Source of the DNA: Saccharopolyspora rosea
GTDB lineage: Bacteria; Actinomycetota; Actinomycetes; Mycobacteriales; Pseudonocardiaceae
DNA: 64,000 nucleotides
Assembly (NCBI RefSeq): GCF_025643595.1
Contig: NZ_CP102826.1
Span: 62,001-126,000, forward strand
Direction of reading: 5' to 3'
The first letter of the stretch is position 1. The number at the start of each line of letters is the position of its first letter. Shown here piece after piece: positions 7,359 through 16,161 of this stretch. The position numbers and the translations under genes are program-made. The notes below the pieces were generated by a model that was given only the letters and a program-made list of their open reading frames with translations, was not told the origin of the DNA and ran no database searches.

Positions 7359-8866
7359 GCCTGGGTCTCCTCCGATGGGTCGTGCGGCTCTCGGGACGCC
7401 AGCCGCCCGGGGCCGTGGCGCGCGGTGTCCCCGTGCGGGGCGGCGGTCGGGAGTTCCAGCCCGAAGGTGGCTCCCGCGCCCGGGCTGGACCGCACGAACA
7501 CCCGCCCGTGGTGCGCGTCCGCGATGGCCTTGACGATCGCCAGGCCGAGCCCGGCACCGCCCTTGCCGTGCGTGCTGCCGTGCGCGAAGCGCTCGAAGAT
7601 GTCGTCCACTTCGGACGGATCGATGCCGGGCCCCCGGTCGGTCACCCACAGCGACACGGTGCCGTCGCGCAGCGCCGACCCGATGCGGATCTCCGAGCCC
7701 GGTTCGGTGTGCTGCACGGCGTTCTGCGCCAACTGCACCATCGCCTGCGTGACGCGCTGCTCGTCGAGCACCACGTCACCCTCGCCGATGCCCTCCAGCA
7801 GCCACCGCCGGTCGGCCAGCGCCCGCGTCTTGGCCTCGATGTCGCTGGTCAGCTCGGCCAGCGAGACCGCGGCCGGGGAGACGAAGTCCGGCCGGTCGGC
7901 CTTGGCCAGCACCAGCAGGTCCTCGACGATCCGGGTCATCCGGTCCAGCTCGTCGGTGCACAGCCGCACCACCTCCTCGCGCTCGGCCGGGTCGTCCCCG
8001 AGCAGTTCGAGGTGCCCGCGCACGATCGTGATCGGCGTGCGCAGCTCGTGGCTGGCGTCGTCGACGAACCGGCGCTGGGTCCGGAAGGCGTCCTCCAGCC
8101 GGTCGAGCATCGCGTTGAACTGGTCGGCCAATGCCGCGATGTCGTCGCGGCCCTGGACCGGGATGCGGCGGGTCAGGTCGTGCTCGCTGATCTCGGCGGC
8201 GGCCTGCCGCACCGTGCGCACCGGCGCGAGGATCAGGCCCGCCACCACCCACGACGACACCGCCGCCAGCACCAGTCCGATGCCGCTGACCAGCACCAGC
8301 GTCCGGACCGTCTGGTCCGCCGCCTCCCGGGCGTCCTCGGTGAAGTGGGTGCTGATGAACCACGACTTCGCGTCGTGCGGCCCGTCGGCCTCCACCTTGC
8401 TCCAGAGCATCGGACCGGCGGCGGTCGCGATCGTGCCGGAGTGGTCGTGCGAGGCGACGATCCGCGAGATCAGCGCACGATCGCGCACGATCTTCCCGAT
8501 GTCGTCGTCCTGCTCCTGGGACAGCGAGCGCAGCCCGGCGGGCGTCGACCACACCCCGATCAGCGCACCGTCCGAGGCCGGGTACTGCTGCGACAGGTAC
8601 GCCCGGAACAGCTGCTCAGGGGCGTTGATCCGCTGCCCGGAGGCCGGGTCGCGACCGCGCTCGGCGAACGCCGCGAACTCCCGCGACTCCTGCTCCAGCG
8701 CGGTGTTCGCCTGGGAGGCGACGTCGTCGTGCAGGAACTGCCGCACGATCAGGATCACCGCCAGCAGCACCACGGTCAGCAGCAACAGCATCCAGCCCAT
8801 GATCTGCACGCGGGCCGGGACGCGGGTGCCGGTGCGCCGCCGCCGCTCAGTCGTCATCGTCGTCAT
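7355..8866 (-). CDS. membrane sensor histidine kinase (HAMP/HisKA)
   Basis: 503-aa kinase partner of the downstream regulator. Layout: cytoplasmic N-terminus rich in Arg, TM1 (about 22-45), an extracytoplasmic sensor of about 140 residues, TM2 (about 190-215), HAMP (APVRTVRQAAAEISEHDLTR), dimerisation/H-box DASHELRTPITIVRGHLELL (phospho-His near residue 275), then N (QMVQLAQNAVQH region), G1 (WVTDRGPGI), F (IFERFAHG) and G2 (GGAGLGLAIVKAIA) boxes. Its first 20 nt overlap the preceding acidic-protein gene. A hydrophilic, acidic C-terminal tail follows the catalytic domain. Confidence 0.93.
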   Translation of the reverse strand: MTTMTTERRRRTGTRVPARVQIMGWMLLLLTVVLLAVILIVRQFLHDDVASQANTALEQESREFAAFAERGRDPASGQRINAPEQLFRAYLSQQYPASDGALIGVWSTPAGLRSLSQEQDDDIGKIVRDRALISRIVASHDHSGTIATAAGPMLWSKVEADGPHDAKSWFISTHFTEDAREAADQTVRTLVLVSGIGLVLAAVSSWVVAGLILAPVRTVRQAAAEISEHDLTRRIPVQGRDDIAALADQFNAMLDRLEDAFRTQRRFVDDASHELRTPITIVRGHLELLGDDPAEREEVVRLCTDELDRMTRIVEDLLVLAKADRPDFVSPAAVSLAELTSDIEAKTRALADRRWLLEGIGEGDVVLDEQRVTQAMVQLAQNAVQHTEPGSEIRIGSALRDGTVSLWVTDRGPGIDPSEVDDIFERFAHGSTHGKGGAGLGLAIVKAIADAHHGRVFVRSSPGAGATFGLELPTAAPHGDTARHGPGRLASREPHDPSEETQA

Positions 8867-9065
8867 CGTCCGGCGTGGGCGGCGGCAGTTCGCCGGTGGA
8901 CTTGGACACCGCGGCGGGCGGCGGCCCCGGCTTGCTGCCCACCTCCACCTTGTCCGGCACGTCCGGGGTCCGGGGGCCGTCGGTGACGGCGTAGCTGACC
9001 AGCACCGCGGCGATGGGCAGGGCGAGCGCGGCCAGCAGCAGCACCGTTTTCGGGACCGACTTCAT
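8847..9065 (-). CDS. small acidic membrane protein, first gene of the two-component operon
   Basis: 72 aa starting MKSVPKTVLLLAALALPIAA: one signal-anchor or signal peptide (residues 5-27), then a Pro/Lys/Glu-rich external segment and a terminal run of seven Asp. ATG 9065 has a strong GGAGGG 3-8 nt upstream; an upstream ATG at 9128 is less likely. The sequence that encodes the poly-Asp tail (GATGACGAC repeats) also supplies the ATG and first codons of the kinase in another frame, a 20-nt overlap. An acidic external tail before a sensor kinase could bind metal ions or modulate the kinase (inference); no family is recognised. Confidence 0.7.
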   Translation of the reverse strand: MKSVPKTVLLLAALALPIAAVLVSYAVTDGPRTPDVPDKVEVGSKPGPPPAAVSKSTGELPPPTPDDDDDDD

Positions 9066-9102
9066 GCCCTCCACTCTTAACCCCGGTCGCCGATCCGGGG
9101 CA

Positions 9103-9127
9103 TGAATCCCCGATGAGAGGTTTTTCA
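9103..9127. promoter_or_regulatory. 25-bp palindromic site, copy 2
   Basis: TGAATCCCC, 7-nt spacer, GGTTTTTCA; same 9-7-9 geometry as 5372-5396. It lies 38-62 bp upstream of the start of the acidic-protein/kinase/regulator operon. It is a candidate operator of that response regulator. Confidence 0.4.
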
Positions 9128-9225
9128 TCCCCGCATCGCGTTCGGTGCAGTCCCCACCGGCCGCGGTCGGCCGGGCGCTAGCCTGCTCACGGACTTCCCG
9201 CCGCGGGCCGCACGAGGGGCAGGCG

Positions 9226-12200
9226 ATGAACGAACGGCTGATCGACTGGACCGGTGAACGCTGCGTGCCCTGGACCGATGACGTCCAGGTGATCTACGAG
9301 CACTACCACCGGTACGCCCTGGCCGCCCGCTTCGCGCGCGGCAAGCGGGTGCTCGACCTGGCCTCCGGCGAGGGGTACGGCGCCGCCCTGCTGGCCACCG
9401 AGGCCGCCGAGGTCGTCGGGGTGGACATCGACCCGGACGCCGTCGAGCACGCCAGCCGCAACTACCCGGACGTCGAGTTCCACGTCGGCTCGATCACCGA
9501 CCCCGACCTGCTGGCCGACGCCAAGCCCTTCGACGTGATCGTCTGCTTCGAGGCCATCGAACACGTCGAGGACCACGACGCGGTGCTGCGGCTGGTCCGC
9601 TCCCGCCTCGCCCAGGGCGGGCTCGTGCTGGTCAGCACCCCGGACACCACCGTCTACACGCACGAGCACGGCAACGACAACCCGTACCACGTCAAGGAAC
9701 TCAGCGCCCGGCAGTTCGAATCGCTGCTGGAGGGCTCGTTCCGGCACGTCGCGCTGCTGAAGCAGAACGTGGCCGTCGGCTCGCTCATGACGCCCGCCGA
9801 CCCCGGGGACCCGGACACCGCCATCGAGGGCGTCCGGCTGGCCACCCTGCGCCGCGCCGGCGACAGCTGGGGTGTGAGCCCGGGCGTCCCGCACACCTAC
9901 GTGCTCGGCTTCGCCTCCGACCGCCAGCTGCCGCAACTGCCCGCGGCGGCGCTGCTCGTCGACGCCGAGCTCACCCTCGCCCAGCGCGGCGGCGACGTCG
10001 CCCCGATCATCGAGCAGCGCGACTCCGCGGTCGCCGACGTCGCCCGTCTCAACGAGCTCTACCAGCGCGGACGGCGCGAGGCCGAGGAGCTCAAGGCCAG
10101 CATCGCGCGGCTGGAGGACCTGCGCAGGCAGCAGGAGGAACGCGCCGACGAAGGCGTCCGCGAACAGGCCCGGCTGCGCGCCGAACTGGACCGCCTCGGG
10201 GGCGAACTGCACGACGCGCAGCAGCGCGCGGAGCGCGACGCGGCGCGCATCGAGTGGCTGCGCGACACCGTCGCCCGCCTGGAGCGCCGCGTCGCCGACG
10301 CGGAGCAGCAGGCCGCCGAGCTCGCCGAGCGCAACGCGGAGCTGGCGGAGCAGAACTCCGCGCTGGTGCAACGGGCGGTGACCAAGTACCGCCGCGTCGT
10401 GGAGCGCGTCGCCCCGCGCGGCACCACCCGGCGCGACGTCTACGAGATCGCCCTCGGCCGACGGCCCGGCGCCCTCCCGCCGCGCACCGAGACCCCCGAC
10501 ACCAGTCCGCTCCCCGTGCCGCGCAGCGAGAAACCGCTGGTCAGCGTGATCATCCCGGTGCACGGCAAGTGGGCCTACACCAGGCAGTGCCTGCGCTTCC
10601 TCGGCGGCCACGTGGTGTCCGTGCCGTTCGAGGTGATCGTCGTCGACGACGCCTCACCCGACGACAGCGCCGCCAAGCTCGCCGCCTGCGAGGGGGTCCG
10701 GCTGGTCCGCGCCGAGCGCAACCTCGGTTTCGTCGGCGCCTGCAACCTCGGCGCCGAACACGCCCGCGGCGACTACCTGTTCTTCCTGAACAACGACGCC
10801 GAGGTCACCGAGTCCTGGCTGGACGTCCTGGTCGACACCGCGCGCTCGGACGAACGGATCGGCCTGGTGGGCGCCAAGCTGGTGTACCCGGACGGCCGCC
10901 TGCAGGAGTGCGGCGGCATCGTCTGGTCCGACGGCAGCGGGTGGAACTACGGCCGCGGCACCGACCCGAACGGCGCCGAGTTCAACGTGCTGCGCGACGT
11001 CGACTACTGCTCCGGCGCCGCGATCCTGGTCCGCACCGACGTGTTCCGGCAGGTCGGCGGGTTCGACCAGCGGTTCGCGCCGGCCTACTACGAGGACACC
11101 GACCTGGCGTTCGCCGTCCGCGCCGCCGGGTACCGCACCGTGGTGCAGCCGAACGCCGTCGTCGTGCACCACGAGGGCGTGTCGAACGGCACCGACCTCG
11201 GCACCGGCGTCAAGCGGCACCAGGATCTCAACCGCCGGGCCTTCGCGGAGAAGTGGGCCGAGACGCTGGCCGCCGAGCACCTGCCGGAGGCGTCACCGCG
11301 CAACCTGTGGCTCGCCCGGCACCGCGGCACTCGCGGCCACCACGGGCCGATCGTGCTGGTCAAGGACCACCAGGTGCCCCGGCCGGACTTCGACTCCGGT
11401 TCGGTGCGGATCCGCCGCGTGCTGCGGCAGTTCGTCGAACTCGGCTGCCGCGTGGTGTTCTTCCCCGGCAACCACGCCGCGTTGCAGCCCTACACCGCCG
11501 AACTGCAGCAGCTCGGCGTGACCGTGCTGCCCGCGCCGGAGCTCCAGCAGGCGTTCCTGCACGAGGCCGGTTCGGAGATCTCGCTGGCACTGCTGTCCCG
11601 CCCCCAGGTGGCGTGGAGCCTGCTGGAGGAGCTGCGCACCCGAGCCCCGCAGGCGACCGTCGTCTACGACACCGTCGACGTGCACTTCCTGCGCCTGGAA
11701 CGGCAGGCCGAGCTCGCCGAGCAGCAGGGCGACGCGGCGGCGGACGGGTTGCGCCGCAAGGCGTTCGCCTCCCGCCAGCTGGAACTCGGCTTGGCGCGGG
11801 CCTGCGACATCACGCTCGTGGTGTCCGAGGCCGAGCAGCGGCTGCTGCGCGAACTGGTGCCCGAGGCCGACGTCCGGGTCCTGTCCAACGTGCACGAGGT
11901 GGACTGGAGCCCGGCTCGGTTGGAGGGCCGCCGGGACGTGCTGTTCGTCGGCAGCTTCGACCACCCGCCGAACGTCGACGCCGCGAGGTGGGCGGCCCGC
12001 GAGATCATGCCGCTGGTCCGCGAGCGGTGCCCGGACGCGGTCCTGCACGTCGTCGGCAGCAACCCCACCGACCAGGTCCGGGAGCTGGCCGGCCCGGGCG
12101 TCGAGGTGCACGGCTGGGTGCCCGACGTGGAGCCGATGTACGCGCGCAGCCGCGTCACCCTCGCCCCGCTGCGCTTCGGTGCCGGGGTCAAGGGCAAGGT

Positions 12201-12444
12201 CGGGGAGAGCCTCGCCATCGGCGTCCCGGTGGTCGGCACGTCCGTCGCCGTCGAGGGCATGCACCTCACCGACGGCCAGGAGGTCCTGGTCGCCGATGAC
12301 GCACCGGGGCTGGCCGACGCGGTCGTGCAGCTGCTCACCGACGACGGCACCTGGCGCAAGCTCTCCGAGGCGGGCAAGGCGGGTGTCGCCGCCCAGTTCG
12401 GCCCCGACGTCTCCCGAGCCGCGCTCCGCGACCTGCTCGGCTGA
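9226..12444 (+). CDS. methyltransferase - coiled coil - GT2 - GT4 fusion
   Basis: 1072-aa multidomain glycan-biosynthesis protein. Residues about 1-230 are a class I SAM-dependent methyltransferase (VLDLASGEGYGAALL, then VGVDIDPDAV; post-motif FEAIEHVEDHD). About 255-390 is a long Glu/Arg-rich coiled coil. About 435-680 is a family 2 glycosyltransferase (PLVSVIIPVHGKW, VIVVDDASPDDS, FLNNDAEV as the DxD-equivalent, YYEDTDLAFAVRAAG). About 710-1072 is a GT4/GT-B glycosyltransferase (LFVGSFDHPPNVDAA, LRFGAGVKGKVGESLAIGVP). ATG 9226 follows GAGGGGCAGG. Such fusions are typical of rhamnan, O-antigen or glycopeptidolipid-type surface polymers: polymer extension plus terminal methylation. No Wzx/Wzy or ABC exporter is nearby, so its pathway partner is elsewhere. 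Confidence 0.9.
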   Translation: MNERLIDWTGERCVPWTDDVQVIYEHYHRYALAARFARGKRVLDLASGEGYGAALLATEAAEVVGVDIDPDAVEHASRNYPDVEFHVGSITDPDLLADAKPFDVIVCFEAIEHVEDHDAVLRLVRSRLAQGGLVLVSTPDTTVYTHEHGNDNPYHVKELSARQFESLLEGSFRHVALLKQNVAVGSLMTPADPGDPDTAIEGVRLATLRRAGDSWGVSPGVPHTYVLGFASDRQLPQLPAAALLVDAELTLAQRGGDVAPIIEQRDSAVADVARLNELYQRGRREAEELKASIARLEDLRRQQEERADEGVREQARLRAELDRLGGELHDAQQRAERDAARIEWLRDTVARLERRVADAEQQAAELAERNAELAEQNSALVQRAVTKYRRVVERVAPRGTTRRDVYEIALGRRPGALPPRTETPDTSPLPVPRSEKPLVSVIIPVHGKWAYTRQCLRFLGGHVVSVPFEVIVVDDASPDDSAAKLAACEGVRLVRAERNLGFVGACNLGAEHARGDYLFFLNNDAEVTESWLDVLVDTARSDERIGLVGAKLVYPDGRLQECGGIVWSDGSGWNYGRGTDPNGAEFNVLRDVDYCSGAAILVRTDVFRQVGGFDQRFAPAYYEDTDLAFAVRAAGYRTVVQPNAVVVHHEGVSNGTDLGTGVKRHQDLNRRAFAEKWAETLAAEHLPEASPRNLWLARHRGTRGHHGPIVLVKDHQVPRPDFDSGSVRIRRVLRQFVELGCRVVFFPGNHAALQPYTAELQQLGVTVLPAPELQQAFLHEAGSEISLALLSRPQVAWSLLEELRTRAPQATVVYDTVDVHFLRLERQAELAEQQGDAAADGLRRKAFASRQLELGLARACDITLVVSEAEQRLLRELVPEADVRVLSNVHEVDWSPARLEGRRDVLFVGSFDHPPNVDAARWAAREIMPLVRERCPDAVLHVVGSNPTDQVRELAGPGVEVHGWVPDVEPMYARSRVTLAPLRFGAGVKGKVGESLAIGVPVVGTSVAVEGMHLTDGQEVLVADDAPGLADAVVQLLTDDGTWRKLSEAGKAGVAAQFGPDVSRAALRDLLG

Positions 12445-12477
12445 TCCGCGCGGTCGCTCCCGGCAGCCGCAGGCGGG

Positions 12478-13797
12478 TCACTTCCGGACGGTCGGGGGCA
12501 TGTGGGCGAGCTGCTGGTCGAGCAGCGACTTGAAGGCGTCCCGCGCGACCTGCTTCTGCTCGCCCGGCCCACTGACGTCGATGATCACCGCCCAGGAGTG
12601 CACGACGTAGGCGGTCCGGAACGTGCCGCCCGCGGACACCACCTTCACGCCCTGGTACGACAGCGCGTCCTCGTCGGAAAGCCCTTGCTGCGCCTTGAGG
12701 TACTCCTGCGCCAGGTTGTAGGCGCCGTTGCCGTCCGGCATGTGCAGCGCGAGCATCGTGACCCGCGGCGTCGCCCCGTCCGTGCCGGTGAACCAGCCGT
12801 CGACCAGTCCGTTCTGGAGCGCGAAGTCCAGCACCGGACGCGGTTGCAGCAGTCCGGCCTTGGCGCCCTGCAGGCCGGGCACGTCGAGCGCGCCGTTCCA
12901 GGGGTGCGGCGGACCGGCCACCGGGACCAGCACCTCCTGCGAGTTCGCGGGCGGTTGCGGGTTCGCCGGGGGAGGAGTGGGCAGCGTGCGCGTCGGCGGC
13001 TGCGTCGCGGACGGGCGCTGGCCGGTGGAGGGCTGGGCCTGGGACGAGGTGGAGTCGCCGGACGAGGTGACGTAGAAGACCACCGCGACGGCCAGCACGA
13101 CGACCAGGACAGCCCCGATCGAGAGTCCGGCGATCAGCTTGCCCTTGCCGGGTTTGCCCGCTGCTTCGAACACTTCCGGGCCCTGCCGCATCCAGTCCGG
13201 CCCGCCGGGATCGGTGGTGTGCGGCAGTTCGGCGTCGCCCCACGGCGTTCCGACGTTGCCCGCCACGTTCCACCCCTGCTGCGGCCCCCAGGGCTGCGGC
13301 GGAGGACCCCACGCCGGGGGCGGCGGCGGAACGTTGACGACCTGCGTGGACTCGGAATCCCCGCCCTGCTGCACCGGTTTGGGCACGACCTGCGTCGCGT
13401 CCTCCGAGCCGCCCTGCTGCTGCCCGGCCTGCGCGGCGTCGCCCCAGCTGAACGCGGGTGGGAACGGGTTCGGCTGTTGTTGCGGCTGCGCGGCCTCGGG
13501 CGCGCTCTGCTGCGGGAAACCACCGGAGGACGGTCCCTGCTGCGGGAAACCACCGGAAGACGGTCCCTGCTGCGGAAAGCCACCGGAAGACGGTCCCTGC
13601 TGCGGGAAACCACCGGAAGACGGTCCCTGCTGCGGAAAGCCACCGGAAGACGGTCCCTGCTGCGGGAAACCGCCGGAGGACGGGCCGTTCTGCGACCGGC
13701 CGAGCACGGCGTCTCGCCGCTGGCGGTACTCCTCGGCGGAGATGCGCCCCGCCGCGAGCTCGGCGTCGAGATGTTGCAGCTCGTCTTGCCAGGTCAC
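12478..13797 (-). CDS. membrane protein with N-terminal SHOCT-like motif and Gly/Pro/Gln repeats
   Basis: About 439 aa. It begins with a SHOCT/DUF1707-like helical motif (residues 4-30, DELQHLDAELAAGRISAEEY), then six perfect decapeptides GPSSGGFPQQ and a long low-complexity Pro/Gln/Gly segment. One TM helix (IAGLSIGAVLVVVLAVAVVF) follows, then a Ser/Thr/Pro linker and an external C-terminal domain of about 170 residues (begins near SQEVLVPVAGPPHPW) seen in other actinomycete membrane proteins but not named here. Orientation: long disordered cytoplasmic arm, folded domain outside. GTG 13797 is preferred (AAAGGG upstream, motif at the terminus); ATG 13860 is possible. Confidence 0.75.
   Translation of the reverse strand: MTWQDELQHLDAELAAGRISAEEYRQRRDAVLGRSQNGPSSGGFPQQGPSSGGFPQQGPSSGGFPQQGPSSGGFPQQGPSSGGFPQQGPSSGGFPQQSAPEAAQPQQQPNPFPPAFSWGDAAQAGQQQGGSEDATQVVPKPVQQGGDSESTQVVNVPPPPPAWGPPPQPWGPQQGWNVAGNVGTPWGDAELPHTTDPGGPDWMRQGPEVFEAAGKPGKGKLIAGLSIGAVLVVVLAVAVVFYVTSSGDSTSSQAQPSTGQRPSATQPPTRTLPTPPPANPQPPANSQEVLVPVAGPPHPWNGALDVPGLQGAKAGLLQPRPVLDFALQNGLVDGWFTGTDGATPRVTMLALHMPDGNGAYNLAQEYLKAQQGLSDEDALSYQGVKVVSAGGTFRTAYVVHSWAVIIDVSGPGEQKQVARDAFKSLLDQQLAHMPPTVRK
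13507..13686. repeat. 30-bp tandem repeat, six copies, in coding sequence
   Basis: Six head-to-tail 30-nt units (CTGCTGCGGGAAACCACCGG...) encoding GPSSGGFPQQ on the minus strand. Units 2-5 alternate between GGGAAACC and GGAAAGCC variants, which shows higher-order duplication of a 60-bp dimer. A slippage-prone, length-variable stretch. Confidence 0.95.
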
Positions 13798-14013
13798 CGG
13801 ATTGCGCCCTTTCCCGGAAGGAATTTCCGCACCCACTGCGATCGTCAGCCATTCTGGCACCCCGCGCGGAGCAGCGGATGCGGCGGCCGGGTAACGATCG
13901 GAGCGTGCGGCAACGGGCCCACGACCCGGATGCGCCGAGATAGGCTACGCCGCGTTGTTCTCGTCGACGCGGCGGCGCGGCAGCGCCTCCTCGGGGGCGG
14001 GTGACGGGAGGGT

Positions 14014-15468
14014 GTGGTGCCGCCCCGACGGGCGGCGGTCGGTCGACGGGTTGGTGGGGTGATCTGGGTGGCTGACGCGCGGGTCGTCCACTCCCACCCG
14101 GAGTGGTTCGCCAAGCCGCACCACGGTTTCGCCTGGATCCGGATGGTCGGAGCGCTCCTGGTCATCTACGGGCACAGCTCCCCGCTGGCGGGCACCGGCG
14201 AGCTGTTCTCCAGGGACTGGGCGCTGCGCCCGGACGAGGGCGTGCTCATGGGTTTCTTCGCCATGAGCGGTTTCCAGATCACCGAGAGCTGGGTCCGCGA
14301 CCCGCATCCCGCGCGGTTCGCGGCCAAGCGCGTGCTCCGGTTGTGGCCGCCGATGCTCACGGTGTCGGTCGGCATGGCGCTGATCGTCGGTCCCCTGATC
14401 ACGACGTTGCCGGCCGGCGAGTACTTCGCGGCGCACGGCACCTGGGGCTACATCGTCAACAACGCGGGCCTGCTGACGCTCAAGCACGAACTGCCGGGCG
14501 TGTTCACGCACAACCCGTGGCCGAACGCGGTCAACGGGTCACTGTGGACACTCCCGATGGAGCTGCTCGCCTACGGCGGCCTGTACGTGCTGCTGCTCCT
14601 GGGCGCGGCCAGGCAGCGGTCCCGCTGGCTCGTGGTGCTCGCCCTGGTCGGGCTGGTGATCTGGGACCGGTACCTGGACCAGATCCCGGGCGCCGAGTCG
14701 GCGGGGTCGTTCCTCAGCGTCCCCGTCGAGTCGCTGGTGGCGTTCCTGGTGGCGTTCGGCTTCGGCGTGGTGCTCAACCTGTACCGGATCCCGCTGTCGC
14801 CGCTGGCCGCGGCCGCCGGCCTGGCGGTGCTGTTCCTGATGCCGAACAGCGTTGCCGGGGCGTTCCTCATGCGGTTCGCGGTCAGCTACGCCGTGATCGT
14901 CGTCGGGCACTTCTGGCCCGCCCGGCTGACCGTGCCCGGGGTGTGGGTCAACGGCAGTTACGGCGTCTACGTCTGGGGTTTCCCGATCCAACAGCTCCTG
15001 GCGATGGCCGGGGTCCGCGACCAGTGGACGATGCTGGTCTGCGCGGCGCCGCTGGCCTACCTCGCCGGAACGCTGTCGTGGCGCTTCATCGAGGAACCCA
15101 CCATGCGCCTGCGCCACTACGTCGCCCCGGCGCGCGACGAGCCCGACGAGCTCCCCGAACCCGAACCGGATCCTCCCGAACCCGACCCACCGCCGCCCGC
15201 TCGCGACGTCCCGCCGCCCGACGCCCCCACCGTCCGCGACCGCCCCGCCCCGAACGGCGTGCGCCCGGTGCGGCGGGCCGCGTCGCTGGAGGACTCCGCC
15301 CTGACCAAGCGGCTCTCCGGCGACCTCGGCGCACCCCCGCGCCCGGCACCCCCACCGCGCCGGACCGGCGGCAGGCACGCACGTCCCGAGGTCCCCGCAC
15401 CGACGCCGGAGGAGGAGACCCGGCCGGTGCTGCGCAGACCGCTTCCCAGACGGCAGGAACCGCGTTGA
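14014..15468 (+). CDS. acyltransferase family 3 (OafA/YrhL-like) membrane protein
   Basis: 484 aa from GTG 14014 (GTG 14017 and 14059 are alternatives). An integral membrane O-acyltransferase that would acylate surface sugars from an acyl donor. Landmarks: FAWIRMVGALLVIYGHSSPLAG with the conserved His; GFFAMSGFQITES; the family's RLWPP after FAAKRVL; and VNGSLWTLPMELLAYGGLY. About ten TM helices, then a disordered Pro/Glu/Arg-rich cytoplasmic tail from residue about 370. The tail is unusual in length. Candidate modifier of the polymer made by the MT-GT2-GT4 protein two genes upstream (inference from proximity). Confidence 0.87.
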   Translation: MVPPRRAAVGRRVGGVIWVADARVVHSHPEWFAKPHHGFAWIRMVGALLVIYGHSSPLAGTGELFSRDWALRPDEGVLMGFFAMSGFQITESWVRDPHPARFAAKRVLRLWPPMLTVSVGMALIVGPLITTLPAGEYFAAHGTWGYIVNNAGLLTLKHELPGVFTHNPWPNAVNGSLWTLPMELLAYGGLYVLLLLGAARQRSRWLVVLALVGLVIWDRYLDQIPGAESAGSFLSVPVESLVAFLVAFGFGVVLNLYRIPLSPLAAAAGLAVLFLMPNSVAGAFLMRFAVSYAVIVVGHFWPARLTVPGVWVNGSYGVYVWGFPIQQLLAMAGVRDQWTMLVCAAPLAYLAGTLSWRFIEEPTMRLRHYVAPARDEPDELPEPEPDPPEPDPPPPARDVPPPDAPTVRDRPAPNGVRPVRRAASLEDSALTKRLSGDLGAPPRPAPPPRRTGGRHARPEVPAPTPEEETRPVLRRPLPRRQEPR

Positions 15469-15489
15469 GGCGGGCGTACCCTCGCGGGT

Positions 15490-16158
15490 ATGGCTCTCTT
15501 CGGTGACAAGACCCGGAAGATCGACGCCGCCGAGGCGCTGCCCGGCCGGTCCACGCCGATGCCGGTGGAGGAGTGGCACGCGGTCTTCCCGGACCGCCGC
15601 ATCGTGCCGCCCTTCCCGGAGGGCCTGGCGACGGCGGTGGTCGGCATGGGCTGCTTCTGGGGCGCGGAGCGCCTGTTCTGGCAGACCGAGGGCGTCTGGA
15701 CGACGGCGGTCGGCTACGCGGGCGGCCACACGCCGAACCCCAGCTACGAGGAGGTCTGCACCGGACGCACCGGCCACGCCGAGGTGGTCCTGGTCGTCTT
15801 CGACCCGGCGGTGATCAGCTACTCCGAACTGCTGAAGGTCTTCTGGGAGAACCACGACCCCACCCAGGGCATGCGCCAGGGCAACGACATCGGCACGCAG
15901 TACCGCTCGGCCATCTATTACACCGACGACCGCCAGCGCGCCGAGGCCGAGGCATCCCGCGACGCCTACCAGGCAGCCCTCGACACCACCGGCCACGGCC
16001 GGATCACCACGGAAATCGCCCCGCTCGCGCACTTCTACTACGCCGAGACCCACCACCAGCAGTACCTCTCCGAGTCCAAGAACCCGCACGGCTACTGCGG
16101 CATCGCGGGCACCGGAGTCGCGTGCCCGGTCGGGTTGGGGATCGAGACCGAAGGCTGA
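15490..16158 (+). CDS. msrA: peptide-methionine (S)-S-oxide reductase
   Basis: Repairs methionine-S-sulfoxide in proteins using thioredoxin. 222 aa with catalytic Cys55 in [13 protein letters not shown], then [19 protein letters not shown], the substrate-pocket motif [19 protein letters not shown], and C-terminal cysteines ([13 protein letters not shown]) that fit resolving-Cys roles. It has an N-terminal extension of about 45 residues relative to E. coli-type cores, common in actinomycete MsrA. Cytosolic. It is 21 nt downstream of the acyltransferase stop and convergent with the next gene. Confidence 0.96.
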   Translation: MALFGDKTRKIDAAEALPGRSTPMPVEEWHAVFPDRRIVPPFPEGLATAVVGMGCFWGAERLFWQTEGVWTTAVGYAGGHTPNPSYEEVCTGRTGHAEVVLVVFDPAVISYSELLKVFWENHDPTQGMRQGNDIGTQYRSAIYYTDDRQRAEAEASRDAYQAALDTTGHGRITTEIAPLAHFYYAETHHQQYLSESKNPHGYCGIAGTGVACPVGLGIETEG

Positions 16159-16161
16159 CGG

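Noticed and set aside
13507..13686. 30-bp repeats considered as a CRISPR array
   Set aside because: Units are contiguous with no spacers and encode a decapeptide in frame within a real gene.
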